A stretch of DNA of 64,000 bases from Tricholoma matsutake. Its lineage: Eukaryota > Basidiomycota > Agaricomycetes > Agaricales > Tricholomataceae. The translations under genes and the position numbers were made by a program. The DNA lies in assembly GCA_026075535.2 (NCBI GenBank), contig AP026544.2, positions 1,364,001 to 1,428,000 of the forward strand, in the 5' to 3' direction. Numbering within the stretch: the first letter of the stretch is position 1; the number at the start of each line of letters is the position of its first letter. Below the pieces are notes generated by a model. It made no database searches. It worked only from the letters and a program-made list of their open reading frames with translations, and was not told the origin of the DNA. Shown piece by piece: positions 55,288 through 64,000 of the stretch.

Positions 55288-57165
55288 TCAATCACCAACC
55301 TTGTACTGAGGGGTTGGGGAGTGCCGTTGGTTGTAAAATTGCGCCATGTCATCCTTCGCCTTTGCTAAGGCTGCCCTTGCCTCCTCCAAGCTATCCCTCA
55401 TGCGTTCTGTGAACTCATTCACTGTCTCGATGTGTGAGGGAGTTTGGCGAGGTTCAAATCCCATGCGTGGATGTCGTCCAGTGTCTAAGAGGAAAGGGGT
55501 CTGTTGAGTGGAAGCATGGACATGGTTGTTGTATCTGAACTCGGCCAAAGGAAGGAGATCATCCCAATCGTCCTGGCATTCATTGACAAAGAGGCGGATG
55601 TACTGCTCCAGTTCCTGGTTGACTCGCTCCGTCTGGCCATCAGTTTGTGGGTGATAAGCGGTTGAAGCGAGGAGTTTGATCCCCAGGAGTCGGTACAGCT
55701 CACGAGTGAACTCTGCCATGAACTGAGGGCCACGATCTGAGAGGAAGGCACCAGGAAGTCCATGTAATTTCCACACGTGGTGGAGGTAGAGTCGAGCGGC
55801 ACCTAGGGCACTGACAGTGGTGTGAGTGGGAATGAAGTGAGCGCATTTTCCCACTGAGTCAACTGTGCACATCACCGCATCAAACCCGTTTGACTCTGGC
55901 AATTCCACCACAAAGTCAACGCTGACGACATCCCAATGACTCTCTGGAACAGGAAGAGGGTGTAGCTCACCAATAGGCTTGCGACAAGGAACCTTGGTGC
56001 GTAAGCAAAGGTCACAAGTGTGACAATACTGACCAATGAGCCGTGACATTTGTGGCCACCAATAGTTCCGTGAGGTGAGCTCCAAGGTCTTCCAGCATCC
56101 GGGGTGGCCAGCAATCTGTGAGTCATGGTGTTGGGATATGATGCGCCGGCGAAGGTCTGGGTCATTGGGAACATAGATGTGATCCCTGAAATACAACAAG
56201 TCCTCCTTTTCAGCCCACTCTGCCGCACGTAAGGAAAGGGTCGATCCCTTCCTCAGTTCTTTAACAGCTCGGGCGACAACATCCTCATGCAAACCGCTAC
56301 GGTTTGGACGATGAATGTCACATAGGATGTCCCGCTCCTTGCCCTGGGGTGCGATGCCTTCCAGTGCCTGAATGGTGAACAGGTCTGGCTGCAACAGCAC
56401 AATGTTTTGGTTGTCACCGCTGCCATCCCCATGGTCTGCACGTCGGGATAGGGCATTGGTCTTCCCCATGCTGCGACCCGGACAGTGGTGTAAGGAGAAG
56501 TCAAATCTAGATAGATACAGGGACCAACGAGCTTGACGACAGTTCAATTTCTTGGCCATCATGAAGTACTCGAGGTTCTTGTGATCCGTCCAAATTTCCA
56601 CCTTGTGTTGGGCACCCTCGAGGAAGTGTCGCCACTCCTCAAGCGCACGCATTATCGCCAACATCTCCTTGTCATGGATCTCGTAGTTTCTCTCTACAGC
56701 ACTAAGGCTTTTGGAGTAGAACACAACAGGATGCCACTTCTGGTCCTCTGGAGACTGCTGAGACAACACGGCACCCGTCGCAAAGTCAGAACTGTTGGCT
56801 TCTACACAAAAAGGACGCGAATTGTCAGCAAAGGTAAGGATCGGAGTGGAAGTGACCATCTCCTTAAGCTTTTCGAATGCCTCCTGTTGTGCATTATCCC
56901 ACCTCCATGCCTCCTTTCCTGTCAAGTCGAACAGCGGTCGTGCATGATGTGAGAAATCCTTGATAAAATGCCGATAGAAATTGATGAAGCCCAGGAAAGA
57001 CTGCACCTCCTTCTTGTTTGTGGGCATCGGCCAAGCTGTGACCCCTTTTACCTTGATAGGATCCATCTCCACTTGACCCTCCGAGATAATCAGGCCGAGG
57101 TACTCGATCTTGGTCCTTTTGAACTCACATTTGTCCTGACGAAGGTAGAGTTTGTACCGTCGAAG
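55288..57165 (-). CDS. Chromovirus RNase H and integrase
   Basis: Residues from about 57072 begin KVKGVTAWPMPTNKKEVQSF (RT thumb). The RNase H domain follows (CVEANSSDFATGAVLSQQSP; NYEIHDKEMLAIMRALEEWR; VEIWTDHKNLEYFM). Its first catalytic Asp, expected in EADSSD, is Asn here. Integrase has an HHCC finger (HHDSQIAGHPGCWKTLELTS, CHTCDLC) and a DDE core: SVDFVVELPESNGFDAVMC, LSDRGPQFMAEF and HPQTDGQTERVNQELEQYIR. The DDE triad is complete. It inserts element cDNA into chromatin when functional. Confidence 0.85.
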   Translation of the reverse strand, partial: LRRYKLYLRQDKCEFKRTKIEYLGLIISEGQVEMDPIKVKGVTAWPMPTNKKEVQSFLGFINFYRHFIKDFSHHARPLFDLTGKEAWRWDNAQQEAFEKLKEMVTSTPILTFADNSRPFCVEANSSDFATGAVLSQQSPEDQKWHPVVFYSKSLSAVERNYEIHDKEMLAIMRALEEWRHFLEGAQHKVEIWTDHKNLEYFMMAKKLNCRQARWSLYLSRFDFSLHHCPGRSMGKTNALSRRADHGDGSGDNQNIVLLQPDLFTIQALEGIAPQGKERDILCDIHRPNRSGLHEDVVARAVKELRKGSTLSLRAAEWAEKEDLLYFRDHIYVPNDPDLRRRIISQHHDSQIAGHPGCWKTLELTSRNYWWPQMSRLIGQYCHTCDLCLRTKVPCRKPIGELHPLPVPESHWDVVSVDFVVELPESNGFDAVMCTVDSVGKCAHFIPTHTTVSALGAARLYLHHVWKLHGLPGAFLSDRGPQFMAEFTRELYRLLGIKLLASTAYHPQTDGQTERVNQELEQYIRLFVNECQDDWDDLLPLAEFRYNNHVHASTQQTPFLLDTGRHPRMGFEPRQTPSHIETVNEFTERMRDSLEEARAALAKAKDDMAQFYNQRHSPTPQYKVGD

Positions 57166-57168
57166 TCA

Positions 57169-58281
57169 CTCTAGGACGAGGCACGTGATGCGACGGTGCT
57201 CTTCAACCATGCGAGTGAAGATGAGGATGTCGTCGAGATAGATGCAGACAACGCCTTCGAGGATGAGGTCATGGAAGATGTCGTTCATCATGGTCTGAAA
57301 GGTGGCAGGGCTATTAGTAAGGCCAAAGAACATGACAAGCGGTTCAAAAAGACCACGGTTGGTACGAAAGGCTGCCTTCCACTCATCTCCCTCCTTTATC
57401 CTCACATTATTATAGCCCCAACGGACATCGAGCTTGGTGAAGTATCGGGCTCCATGGAGCTGGTTTATGAGTTTGGAGATGAGGGGTAGTGGGTAGTGAT
57501 TTTTGACCATGATGTTGTTGAGCCTTCTGTAGTCTTGAACCAGTCGAAGTGAGCCATCCTTCTTCTTGACAAAGAAAAAGGGAGAGGCCATGGGTGACTT
57601 CGATGGTCGAATACGTCCAGAGGCCAGGTGCTCGTCGATGAACTGGTCAAGCTGCCGTTGTTCTTCCGGAGAGAGAGGATAGACCTTGCAGGATGAAGGG
57701 GTTGCACCGGGGGTGAGTTTGATCGCATGATCCCATGGCTTACGCGCAGGAAGAGAGTCGAATGACTCCTTGGAGAACACGTCTTCAAACTCATGGAGAT
57801 GAGGGAGTAAGGAGTTAGTAGAGGATTTAGCAGCGTTGTTTTTGTGGAAGGCCTCGGCGAGGCGTTGGGATATGTTCGATGTGGCACACACCTCATGTGA
57901 TGAGCAAATCGCAGTGTAGAAGATCCGATCACCCTCCTCCACTTCCTCTGGGTCCTCATCATCATCATCCAAGTCTGGCATTAGATCAGGAACCCCTTCC
58001 AATTCCACTTCAGGTATAGGCAGGGGTCCAGCATGACACTTCTGAGTTCGTTGTATTGCCGCCTTCTGTCCACGACGTTCTTGCCTGGCTTCCGTGAAAC
58101 ATGTCCGACAGTGGGATGGACATCGGCTCATGGTAACCTCCCCGGTGCGCCAGTCGACCTCTGGGTTATGGTCTCGAAGCCATGGATATCCCAAAATCAC
58201 CTTTTGCTTTCCTAATTGAGTGACAGCAAAAAGGGCACGCTCACTATGATCTTTGTAACAGAGAACAAGGTCTGCAACCTC
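57169..58281 (-). CDS. Chromovirus protease end and reverse transcriptase
   Basis: It follows in frame a TGA at 58282-58284. GYPWLRDHNPEVDWRTGEV ends the protease. RT contains SPMASPFFFVKKKDGSLRLV, QDYRRLNNIMVKNHYPLPLI, YFTKLDVRWGYNNVRIKEGD and CIYLDDILIFTRMVEEH. The catalytic Asp of TKLD and the YLDD pair are present. It ends at a TGA (57166-57168) where the sequence LE-stop-LRRYKLYLRQ should have Arg. Confidence 0.85.
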
Positions 58282-58710
58282 TCAGATGGCACCAGCTTCA
58301 TTTGGGGATCCATCCATGTTATATACAGGTATCGGACGTGAGAGTGAGCGAGTATTTAGACGATGTTGTTGTACCAGATGGGAATCGATGAAGAGACCAG
58401 TCGCACCAGAGTCCAGGAGCGCAGAGACACCAAGTATCTGTCCAGTGTTGGTCATCTGCAGTTCGATGGCTAGGTTTAAGGAATGTGCAGAGGGAGTGGA
58501 TGCCACAATATACTTGCATGGTAGTTTACGCTCCCATGATTTAATTTTGGAATGTGGAGTAGAAGGAGAGATGGGGAGAGCAGGTACGTCTTTAGCCAAC
58601 TTCGAAGGGTCAGAGAGGGGAGCAGTCATAGAAATGGATTCATTCTCCGGGGATTCAACTGACAAGACTTCAAAGCAGTTATGGACAGGCAGTGAGGGCG
58701 TACGATTCAC
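58282..58710 (-). CDS. Chromovirus aspartic protease
   Basis: A linker rich in Ser/Pro precedes LQMTNTGQILGVSALLDSGA and TGLFIDSHLVQQHRLNTRSL. The D-S-G active site is intact. The segment ends NEAGAI followed by TGA, after which coding continues in frame (EVADLVLCYKDHSERALFAV). The protease would cut Gag-Pol. Confidence 0.8.
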   Translation of the reverse strand: MNRTPSLPVHNCFEVLSVESPENESISMTAPLSDPSKLAKDVPALPISPSTPHSKIKSWERKLPCKYIVASTPSAHSLNLAIELQMTNTGQILGVSALLDSGATGLFIDSHLVQQHRLNTRSLSRPIPVYNMDGSPNEAGAI

Positions 58711-59825
58711 TCACTGCAAATAGGAAAATCCTGCTCCTCTACAACTTCCAACTTAATCTCCTCTGCAACTTGATCCTTCGCTTCCTCAACATCTACAAGC
58801 GCCAACAAATCTTGCAGGAGTTCGTCTCGTCCCTCGGGGGTGAGCATGCAGATATCCTGACGATGGGGACACGCTCCAGCCCTGTGTCCAGGTTCCCCAC
58901 AACGGTAGCAGAGATCCAACTTACGTGCACGGCTGCGGGCTGCATCAACATCCATTGGTACTGGGACATTGACGGCTGGTGTGGGAGTTTGACGAGCAGG
59001 AATGGGGTTAGGGTGGGGGAGGCTTCAATTGAAGGTGTAGGGTGTATGAGTGGTAGTTGGAGCATGGAATGCAGCATTAAACGCCGCATTTGTGAGTCAG
59101 TTCTCATCACAGAGTGAAGCAGCTTCATACCAAGCAAGGATATCATTGTCCGCTGGGTGCCCTTCCAACATCTGTGCAATCTGGTCCTGAATTTCTCAGT
59201 GGAGCCCCCATCGGAACTTCACCACCACTGGTAACCCACTCCCATACCCTGCCATGTCCACGAAATCCTTGAACTCATTGATATAGTCGTCCACGGATTG
59301 ATGTCCCTGGTGGTAAGTGGATGACTCAAGTCATGTCACTGCTCGGTGGCATTCATTGAGGGGGCAGAAGTGGCGTACGAACTCAGCTCGAAAGTCACCC
59401 CAAGTGGAGAAAGGTAGAGAACCGAGTTCTTTAGTTTGACGTAGGATACGGTCCACATAGAGATAGGTGCATTCAGATTTCATGTATGTGAAGGCCCAAT
59501 AAATTTTTGCAGCCTCATCGATGAATTGATGCGACTGGAGACTAATGTATAACTCACAGGAATGAAGGAATGCATGTCCCTGCGCACGTGCACCATTAAA
59601 TTCGGCGGGGGGGGACAGTTTGATCTGGGCACGTTCCTTAGTGGACGCGTTTGGCAAAACGTCATTGTTGGGTGCGCTTGGAGTCGTGAAGGGGGAACTA
59701 TTAGTCGTAGGGTTAGCCTGGAGGGTCCTAACGAAGTTTTCAATCGTAGATTTAAGCGAGTCGATTTGCGCGTGCATTCCGGAAATGTCGCTTTCAAGCG
59801 CGTCGAAGCGTTCTGATGTGTCCAT
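58707..59825 (-). CDS. Chromovirus gag with zinc knuckle
   Basis: From ATG at 59825: MDTSERFDALESDISGMHAQ, a coiled-coil-like start, then LSPPAEFNGARAQGHAFLHS, YISLQSHQFIDEAAKIYWAF and LPFSTWGDFRAEFVRHFCPL, the retrotransposon gag core. Coding continues past a stop at 59331 in another frame (YINEFKDFVDMAGYGSGLPV, DQIAQMLEGHPADNDILAWY) to a zinc knuckle LCYRCGEPGHRAGACPHRQD near 58900. Two frame breaks separate capsid from knuckle. Confidence 0.75.
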
Positions 59826-59991
59826 GTCGCTAGGGAGCGCGTTTGGCGAAAATGGCGGCGTAATAAAGGCGAGAGTATCTGGAATGGTGTGTAGGGACTC
59901 TGTGGAGCTTTGGGAAGTGTCGTCCAGTCCGTACCTGCCTATTTTGGGCAGCGCATTCGCGATTTTCGGGCCTTAGGGGAGAGTTTTCTAC

Positions 59992-60407
59992 TATAAGGGC
60001 AACCTCAGCCTCTAGCAAAGGGAAATCCGAAGTTAAAATTATGCTACATAATACAGGGATTGGGGGCACACCTAGCAAAGGGAAATCCGAAGAGAAAACT
60101 CTAAGGATCCCCTTGCTGATGCCCAGTATATGTGAAGACAAATATAACCTAAAAATAGAAAAAGGCGGAGATAGGCAGATCAAGGCCGCCGAATGACATC
60201 ATACCAAGGGGTATGTGTCGGAAGGGGTACTCCGCCTCTAAATATAAAAGTGTCAACATGTACAAACATGATAGCAAGGGAAAATTAGTAATAAAATCCG
60301 GAAAAATCATAGAAAATGAAGAATAGAAGGAAATGAGGTGGGGAAAAATATAGGACGAACATAAAAAATAGGAAAAACACACAGGGCACCTCCCTAGTCC
60401 TCTTACA
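59992..60407 (-). repeat. 5' LTR of the chromovirus
   Basis: 416 bp, starting TGTAAGAGGACTAGGG on the minus strand. Each LTR has two copies of CTAGCAAAGGGAAATCCGAAG about 60 bases apart on the plus strand. An AT-rich stretch (TTTATATTTAGAGG on the minus strand) could serve as promoter; that is inference. Confidence 0.95.
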
Positions 60408-60412
60408 GAAAT

Positions 60413-61440
60413 CATACCACATGCTCTGCAATGACTTTTACTGGCCAAATATTTGCTGTGATCTGATCAATGCCTATGTCCCATCATGCATCGAATGTCA
60501 ACACAACAAGAGCCTGACTTCTAAGCTTGCATGACCCCTGCACCCACTCCCAATCCCCAAAAATATTTTTAATTGGTGACAATCGACTTTGTTGGCCCAC
60601 TCCCAAAAGATGATGGCTTCAATGCCATCATCACAATGACAGACAGACTGGGTGCAGATATTCAGATTGCCCTGTACAATTCCAGCATCACCACCGAAGA
60701 GTTTGCAACCATCTTCTTTGACAAGTGGTTCTGTGAAAATGGCTGCCCCCATGAACTGGTCACCGACTGGGATAAGCTCTTTGTCTCCCACTTCTGGAAA
60801 GCACTTATGAAACTATCAGGTATCAAGCATAAGATGTCGATGGCCTTCCACCCGCAAACTGATGGAGCATTTGAATGTTCAAACAAAACTGTCATCCAAG
60901 CACTTCATTTTTATGTGGAGAGAAACCAGACGGGTTGGGTGAAGGTGCTACCAAAAGTATGATTTGACATTATGAATACAGTAAATGCATCAACTGGCTT
61001 TTCACCATTCACTCTCAAATCTGGACATTCACCACACCTCATCCCACCTCTCATTGAATCGCTCACCCCAACCCTGACACCAATACACAACCCTCAGCTC
61101 CAGAACCAACCTCTGATGGAGAAGACACTGCATGCACTGTAATAGAACAGCTCACTGCCGATCTCCTCAAAGCTAAAGACTCACTCCTTGCAGCTAAGAT
61201 CAGCCAAGCCAAACATGGTAATAAGGATCGAGCACCTGACCATGAATTCAAAGTTGGGGATTGTGTACTGCACACCATCAATGAGACCACATGCAAAAGA
61301 AGGATGGCCGCATGGCAAAATTTATGCCAAGGTTTGATGGTCCCTTCAAAGTCACAATGGCATTCCCCAGCTATCATTGGAAGATATATGCAACTCCATG
61401 CAGAGAAGACTAGGGTGCTTATCAGATCAATTTCAGTTTG
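60413..61440 (+). pseudogene. Integrase of the host Gypsy, downstream part
   Basis: Coding resumes right after the duplicated GAAAT as SYHMLCNDFYWPNICCDLIN and AYVPSCIECQHNKS, completing the HHCC finger begun at 54330. The DDE core follows: VTIDFVGPLPKDDGFNAIIT, VTDWDKLFVSHFWKALMKLS and FHPQTDGAFECSNKTV; Asp, Asp and Glu are all present. A TGA at 60960-60962 precedes FDIMNTVNASTGFSPFTLK, where Arg is usual. The C-terminal part (AKFMPRFDGPFKVTMAFPS) ends near 61440 without an LTR. Confidence 0.85.
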
Positions 61441-61817
61441 GGAGTTTTACTAGCATTTCATCAGTGCTTGAACATGTTTTGAAATGTAACTGACCTATCA
61501 TGTCTTGGGTGTGAAGATGCAGAGTAAGAACCCATCTGACAATATGAGAGACAACTGACAACACATGTTTGGTCACAACTTATCCATTGCCTGACCAAAG
61601 CTTGCAAGAACACTTGGACAACTTTCACCAAGAATTGGCATCTCGCTGTGAATCATGTGAATGATTGCAAGTCAGAGTAGCCACATTTACAGCTGTTTCT
61701 GAAAACCTTGAGAATGTGTGATTTATTTCCAATATAATAAATTAGCAATATATTTGCTTACCTCAGCTGATCAATAACCATTGATATGATAACTCGTGAT
61801 CACTGCAGCGCATCTGC
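61441..61817. other. No gene recognised
   Basis: AT-rich spacer between the host Gypsy integrase end and the transposase fragment. An LTR was expected here and was not found. Confidence 0.4.
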
Positions 61818-61997
61818 TTGCCCAGCTATGAAATGGTCTTCCACCACATCAGTGAAGACCTCAAGGTGAGAGCACTTTGGCTACTAGATCATGATTACAT
61901 CATGGAGGATGTTTGTGACATTCTGGGCATCTCAATCACGAGCCTTTATCGGTGGAAACACAATCAAGCAGTGTATGGCAGTGTTGTCCCTCCCCAG
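61818..61997 (+). pseudogene. Transposase N-terminal helix-turn-helix fragment (Tc1/pogo-like)
   Basis: MPSYEMVFHHISEDLKVRAL, WLLDHDYIMEDVCDILGISI and TSLYRWKHNQAVYGSVVPP form a helix-turn-helix like the start of Tc1/mariner- or IS630-type transposases in mushrooms (usually continuing GSVVPPPN...). The fragment stops exactly where TGTTAGGAAACC of an LTR begins, so the gene was cut by the retroelement. Confidence 0.6.
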
Positions 61998-62399
61998 TGT
62001 TAGGAAACCACCCCATTACCTAATAAAATTTCATTTTTATTTTATTATGTCGAATTACGCTATATTATGCCAAATGACGCTACACTTTGATAGCATGAGA
62101 ATTTTATTTTGCACGCATCAATATGTATGTGCATGTACGAGTGCATCAGTAACAACAAAGTACAATATATGTAACATAGTATATAAACCCTAAATATATG
62201 CCTAGGGGACCCCAGTTGTGTTCTCTTAGGTATTGCACCTATGCTTGTGGTGTGAACAGCCTATCTCAACAAACTCACCTATTAATAACCCCTCACATCA
62301 AAACCATCAGTTCCCAAATCACGCACGCAGATCCCGCCCCCTTGTTGTAGAGAGAACCCGCATGGTCTTAGCTAGCAGATAGTGGGTGTTGCCCTAACA
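61998..62399 (+). repeat. 5' LTR with TGTTAGG...CCTAACA ends
   Basis: 402 bp with perfect 7-base inverted termini. It contains a TATA-like GTATATAAACC (about 62178-62188), a plausible promoter, ahead of an ACCCCAGTTGTGTTCTC segment. Confidence 0.75.
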
Positions 62400-62896
62400 G
62401 AAGAACACAACTTCCCATATCAGTGCACCTTCTCTTACTTGCGCATATGTCATTGTTTCACCATGCCACATCCAATTACTCATCCTTTTGGCATGAGCCA
62501 GAAGTACTTGTATATACGTAATCTACCTTTTCTTTTGTAAGCTGATGCCAGGCCTTGCCTTACATTGTGACTGCCAGTGATCGAGAGCCAGCACTCATCA
62601 TTAGGACAGCTGCAACCAGACAACCAATTGGATCTGGTTTAGTTACAATTTCCATCACTCTATTCAGACGACTATTTTAGTTACAAGCCGAATTCAGTGT
62701 TATCCCCGAGATCAGGCACTGTTGGAAGGGTTATTGATCCAAAGTGTCAAATTAGGCGCCTGACAAACGACAAACGATCGACAAACCATTGACGAATGGT
62801 CGACAAATGATCATGTGACCCGTAAACATTTGGAGAGGTCTCAAAGAACAAATCTTGAATTTGTCGAAGAAGTGATTCATCACAGATTTTACAATT
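62400..62896 (+). other. Untranslated leader of the third Gypsy element
   Basis: It runs from the LTR end to the gag start. It should hold the primer-binding site, but I could not match one to a tRNA. Short GACAAACGA repeats lie near 62765-62800. Confidence 0.45.
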
Positions 62897-63891
62897 ATGT
62901 CTGAACCTTCAACTTCTAATCCCGACCCTAATCCTGTTCCCACACCAGTGCTAGAGGCGAAAATTGATGCACTTACAGTGCAAATGTCCCAATTAGTGTC
63001 AGTGTTGGCAGCATCACAGCCCAGACAAGCAGAAGTACAGCCAGAGACAACAGGAGAAAGAGATGATGAGATGGAGGAGATGGTGGAGTGGATGTCGCAG
63101 GAGGATGAGATGGCAGAGAAATCTGGAAATGGAAAAGTGTGCTTACCTAAGTACATGTCCCCACAAATCTTTGACGGTACCATGGAGAATACAAAATCCT
63201 TCATCAGCTCTATAGTATTGTACATCCATGGGAGGAAGCCAGAGTTTTGTACAGCCGAATCTAGGATTATGTTTGCTCTCTCATTGGGAGGCACAGTTTG
63301 GAGACCCTAATCCAAAGGCGACAGCCAATGCTAAATTAAAGACCATGCACCAAGGTTCTCTAACAGCGGATGAATTTATTTTGCAGTTCAAAGCAGAAGC
63401 TTTGCAAACAGATATGGGAGAAGCCACGTTGGTAGAGTTTTGGAAAGCAGGATTAAATCCCTCTTTATTCAAGTCTATCTACTGACTACCTTCTATGACA
63501 GAGAAGTTGGACGAGTGGTATAATTGGGCAATGCACCTTGACCAGCAATATTGGCAGGAACAGGCGGAGTCAAAGGTGATGTACGGAAGTAGTAAATTTG
63601 GAAAGCCATCAGGAGCAAAGTCCGAGAAAGGAAAGGCGCCTCAGGTGCAAGCTCCGAGGGCACAGCCACTGGCCATGGCAGTGACACTTATAGTTATGGA
63701 GTCAGCAGCACCAGCAGAGGCAATGGAGGTTGATCAAGTGGGGAGATGAGCCCCACTTAAATGTTTTAACTGTGGGCAGTTAGGACACATTGCTAGGAAT
63801 TGTAGGCAGAAAAGAAAGTTTAGGGAAGCTACAATTGAGGAAGTGAAGCTGGAGGAAGGCAAGCAGAAGAATTTTGTGGAAGAGTCCCAGT
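62897..63891 (+). CDS. Gypsy gag with zinc knuckle (third element)
   Basis: From ATG at 62897: MSEPSTSNPDPNPVPTPVLE, a coiled segment (AKIDALTVQMSQLVSVLAAS), then VCLPKYMSPQIFDGTMENTK. After a frame break near 63280 come FGDPNPKATANAKLKTMHQG, TADEFILQFKAEALQTDMGE and LVEFWKAGLNPSLFKSIY. A TGA at 63483-63485 is followed by LPSMTEKLDEWYNWAMHLDQ; related gags have Arg there. A further TGA near 63748 precedes the knuckle KCFNCGQLGHIARNCRQKRK, and the frame ends at a stop near 63891. Confidence 0.75.
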
Positions 63892-64000
63892 GAAGGTTTC
63901 CCCATTGGTGACCCAGAATCATTACAATGTATTAGTATCCAAGGAAACCCAGAGCAAACCAGAAAAAGAAATCGAGGAGGAGTACAACTGTTCTGAATCA
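63892..64000 (+). CDS. Start of the protease/pol linker of the third Gypsy, cut by the window edge
   Basis: An open frame VKVSPLVTQNHYNVLVSKET followed by an acidic Glu/Lys-rich stretch runs to the last base. It is in a different frame from the knuckle. The protease active site would lie beyond the edge. Confidence 0.45.

Larger units (their letters stand above)
54373..60407 (-). mobile_element. Complete Ty3/Gypsy chromovirus, minus strand, 5-bp target-site duplication
   Basis: Two LTRs (59992-60407 as 5', 54373-54798 as 3') enclose gag, protease, RT, RNase H, integrase and chromodomain. The target duplication GAAAT is at 54368-54372 and 60408-60412. LTR ends are TGTAAG...CCCTTATA. A purine-rich tract (AGAGAGGGGGTGA) lies just inside the 3' LTR. 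The two LTRs differ by one base and one 10-bp indel, so the insertion is young, yet pol has three in-frame stops. Confidence 0.95.
50230..61440 (+). mobile_element. Decayed Ty3/Gypsy element, plus strand, with two nested insertions
   Basis: The gag, protease, RT, RNase H and integrase order is Ty3/Gypsy. Coding is interrupted at 52145-53081 by a TA-flanked element and at 54368-60412 by a chromovirus; in both cases the reading frame resumes across the duplication. No LTR was found at either end. The gag starts immediately after the helicase gene, so the 5' end is truncated or joined. Confidence 0.85.
61998..64000 (+). mobile_element. Third Ty3/Gypsy element, 5' end, continues beyond the window
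   Basis: A 402-bp LTR is followed by a gag and zinc knuckle in plus orientation. The 3' LTR, pol and any target-site duplication lie outside the window. Confidence 0.8.

Noticed and set aside
56533..56952. Plus-strand frames of 100-140 codons across the chromovirus pol
   Set aside because: Shadows of the minus-strand pol, which has complete RT, RNase H and integrase motifs.

Overview
The window is eukaryotic and most likely from an agaricomycete (mushroom-forming basidiomycete) fungus. The evidence is short GT-AG introns of about 40-55 bases, basidiomycete-type Ty3/Gypsy and DIRS/tyrosine-recombinase retroelements, a KDZ-transposon cysteine-cluster fragment, an OrsD-RecQ helicase and an RTC4-like protein. 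Family names come from recognising motifs by eye; no database search was run. Nearly every gene-like stretch carries stops or frame breaks, so this reads as a repeat-rich graveyard region rather than a housekeeping locus.

Layout. 1-5.1 kb (minus): an Hsp70 fragment cut by the window edge, a decayed P-loop NTPase of a large mushroom family, and an unknown multi-exon gene with one membrane segment. 7.0-12.6 kb: a DIRS-like gag/RT remnant, a tyrosine-recombinase fragment joined to a gag-protease fragment, a lone LTR, then the 3' end and LTR of another retroelement. 13.2-17.3 kb (plus): a low-complexity gene with an Asn/Lys/Glu repeat and a (GGGAAA)n tail, then a KDZ-associated CxC5 fragment. 17.3-29.3 kb: a 12-kb block bounded by almost identical 0.9-kb inverted repeats, with subterminal 148-bp repeats and two ATP-grasp-like genes inside. 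31-37.3 kb: a RecQ-type helicase remnant and two 5'-truncated LINEs with visible target-site duplications. 37.5-41.3 kb: a degenerate repeat field carrying a recurrent hairpin. 41.3-50.2 kb (plus): uncharacterised ORFs, an RTC4-like gene and an OrsD-RecQ helicase gene. 50.2-61.4 kb (plus): a decayed Ty3/Gypsy element interrupted by a TA-flanked 933-bp element and by a complete chromovirus on the opposite strand (54373-60407, 5-bp duplication GAAAT). 61.8-64.0 kb: a transposase N-terminus cut by the 5' LTR of a third Gypsy element that runs off the window.

How it fits together. Insertions can be ordered: the plus-strand Gypsy element is the oldest in its nest, and it received both the TA element and the chromovirus. 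At least a dozen in-frame stops in unrelated elements are TGA, several at positions where Arg is expected, which points to CGA-to-TGA (CpG) decay. The most unusual items are the inverted-repeat block with ATP-grasp cargo, the compensating hairpin family, and the RTC4-like/OrsD-RecQ neighbourhood.
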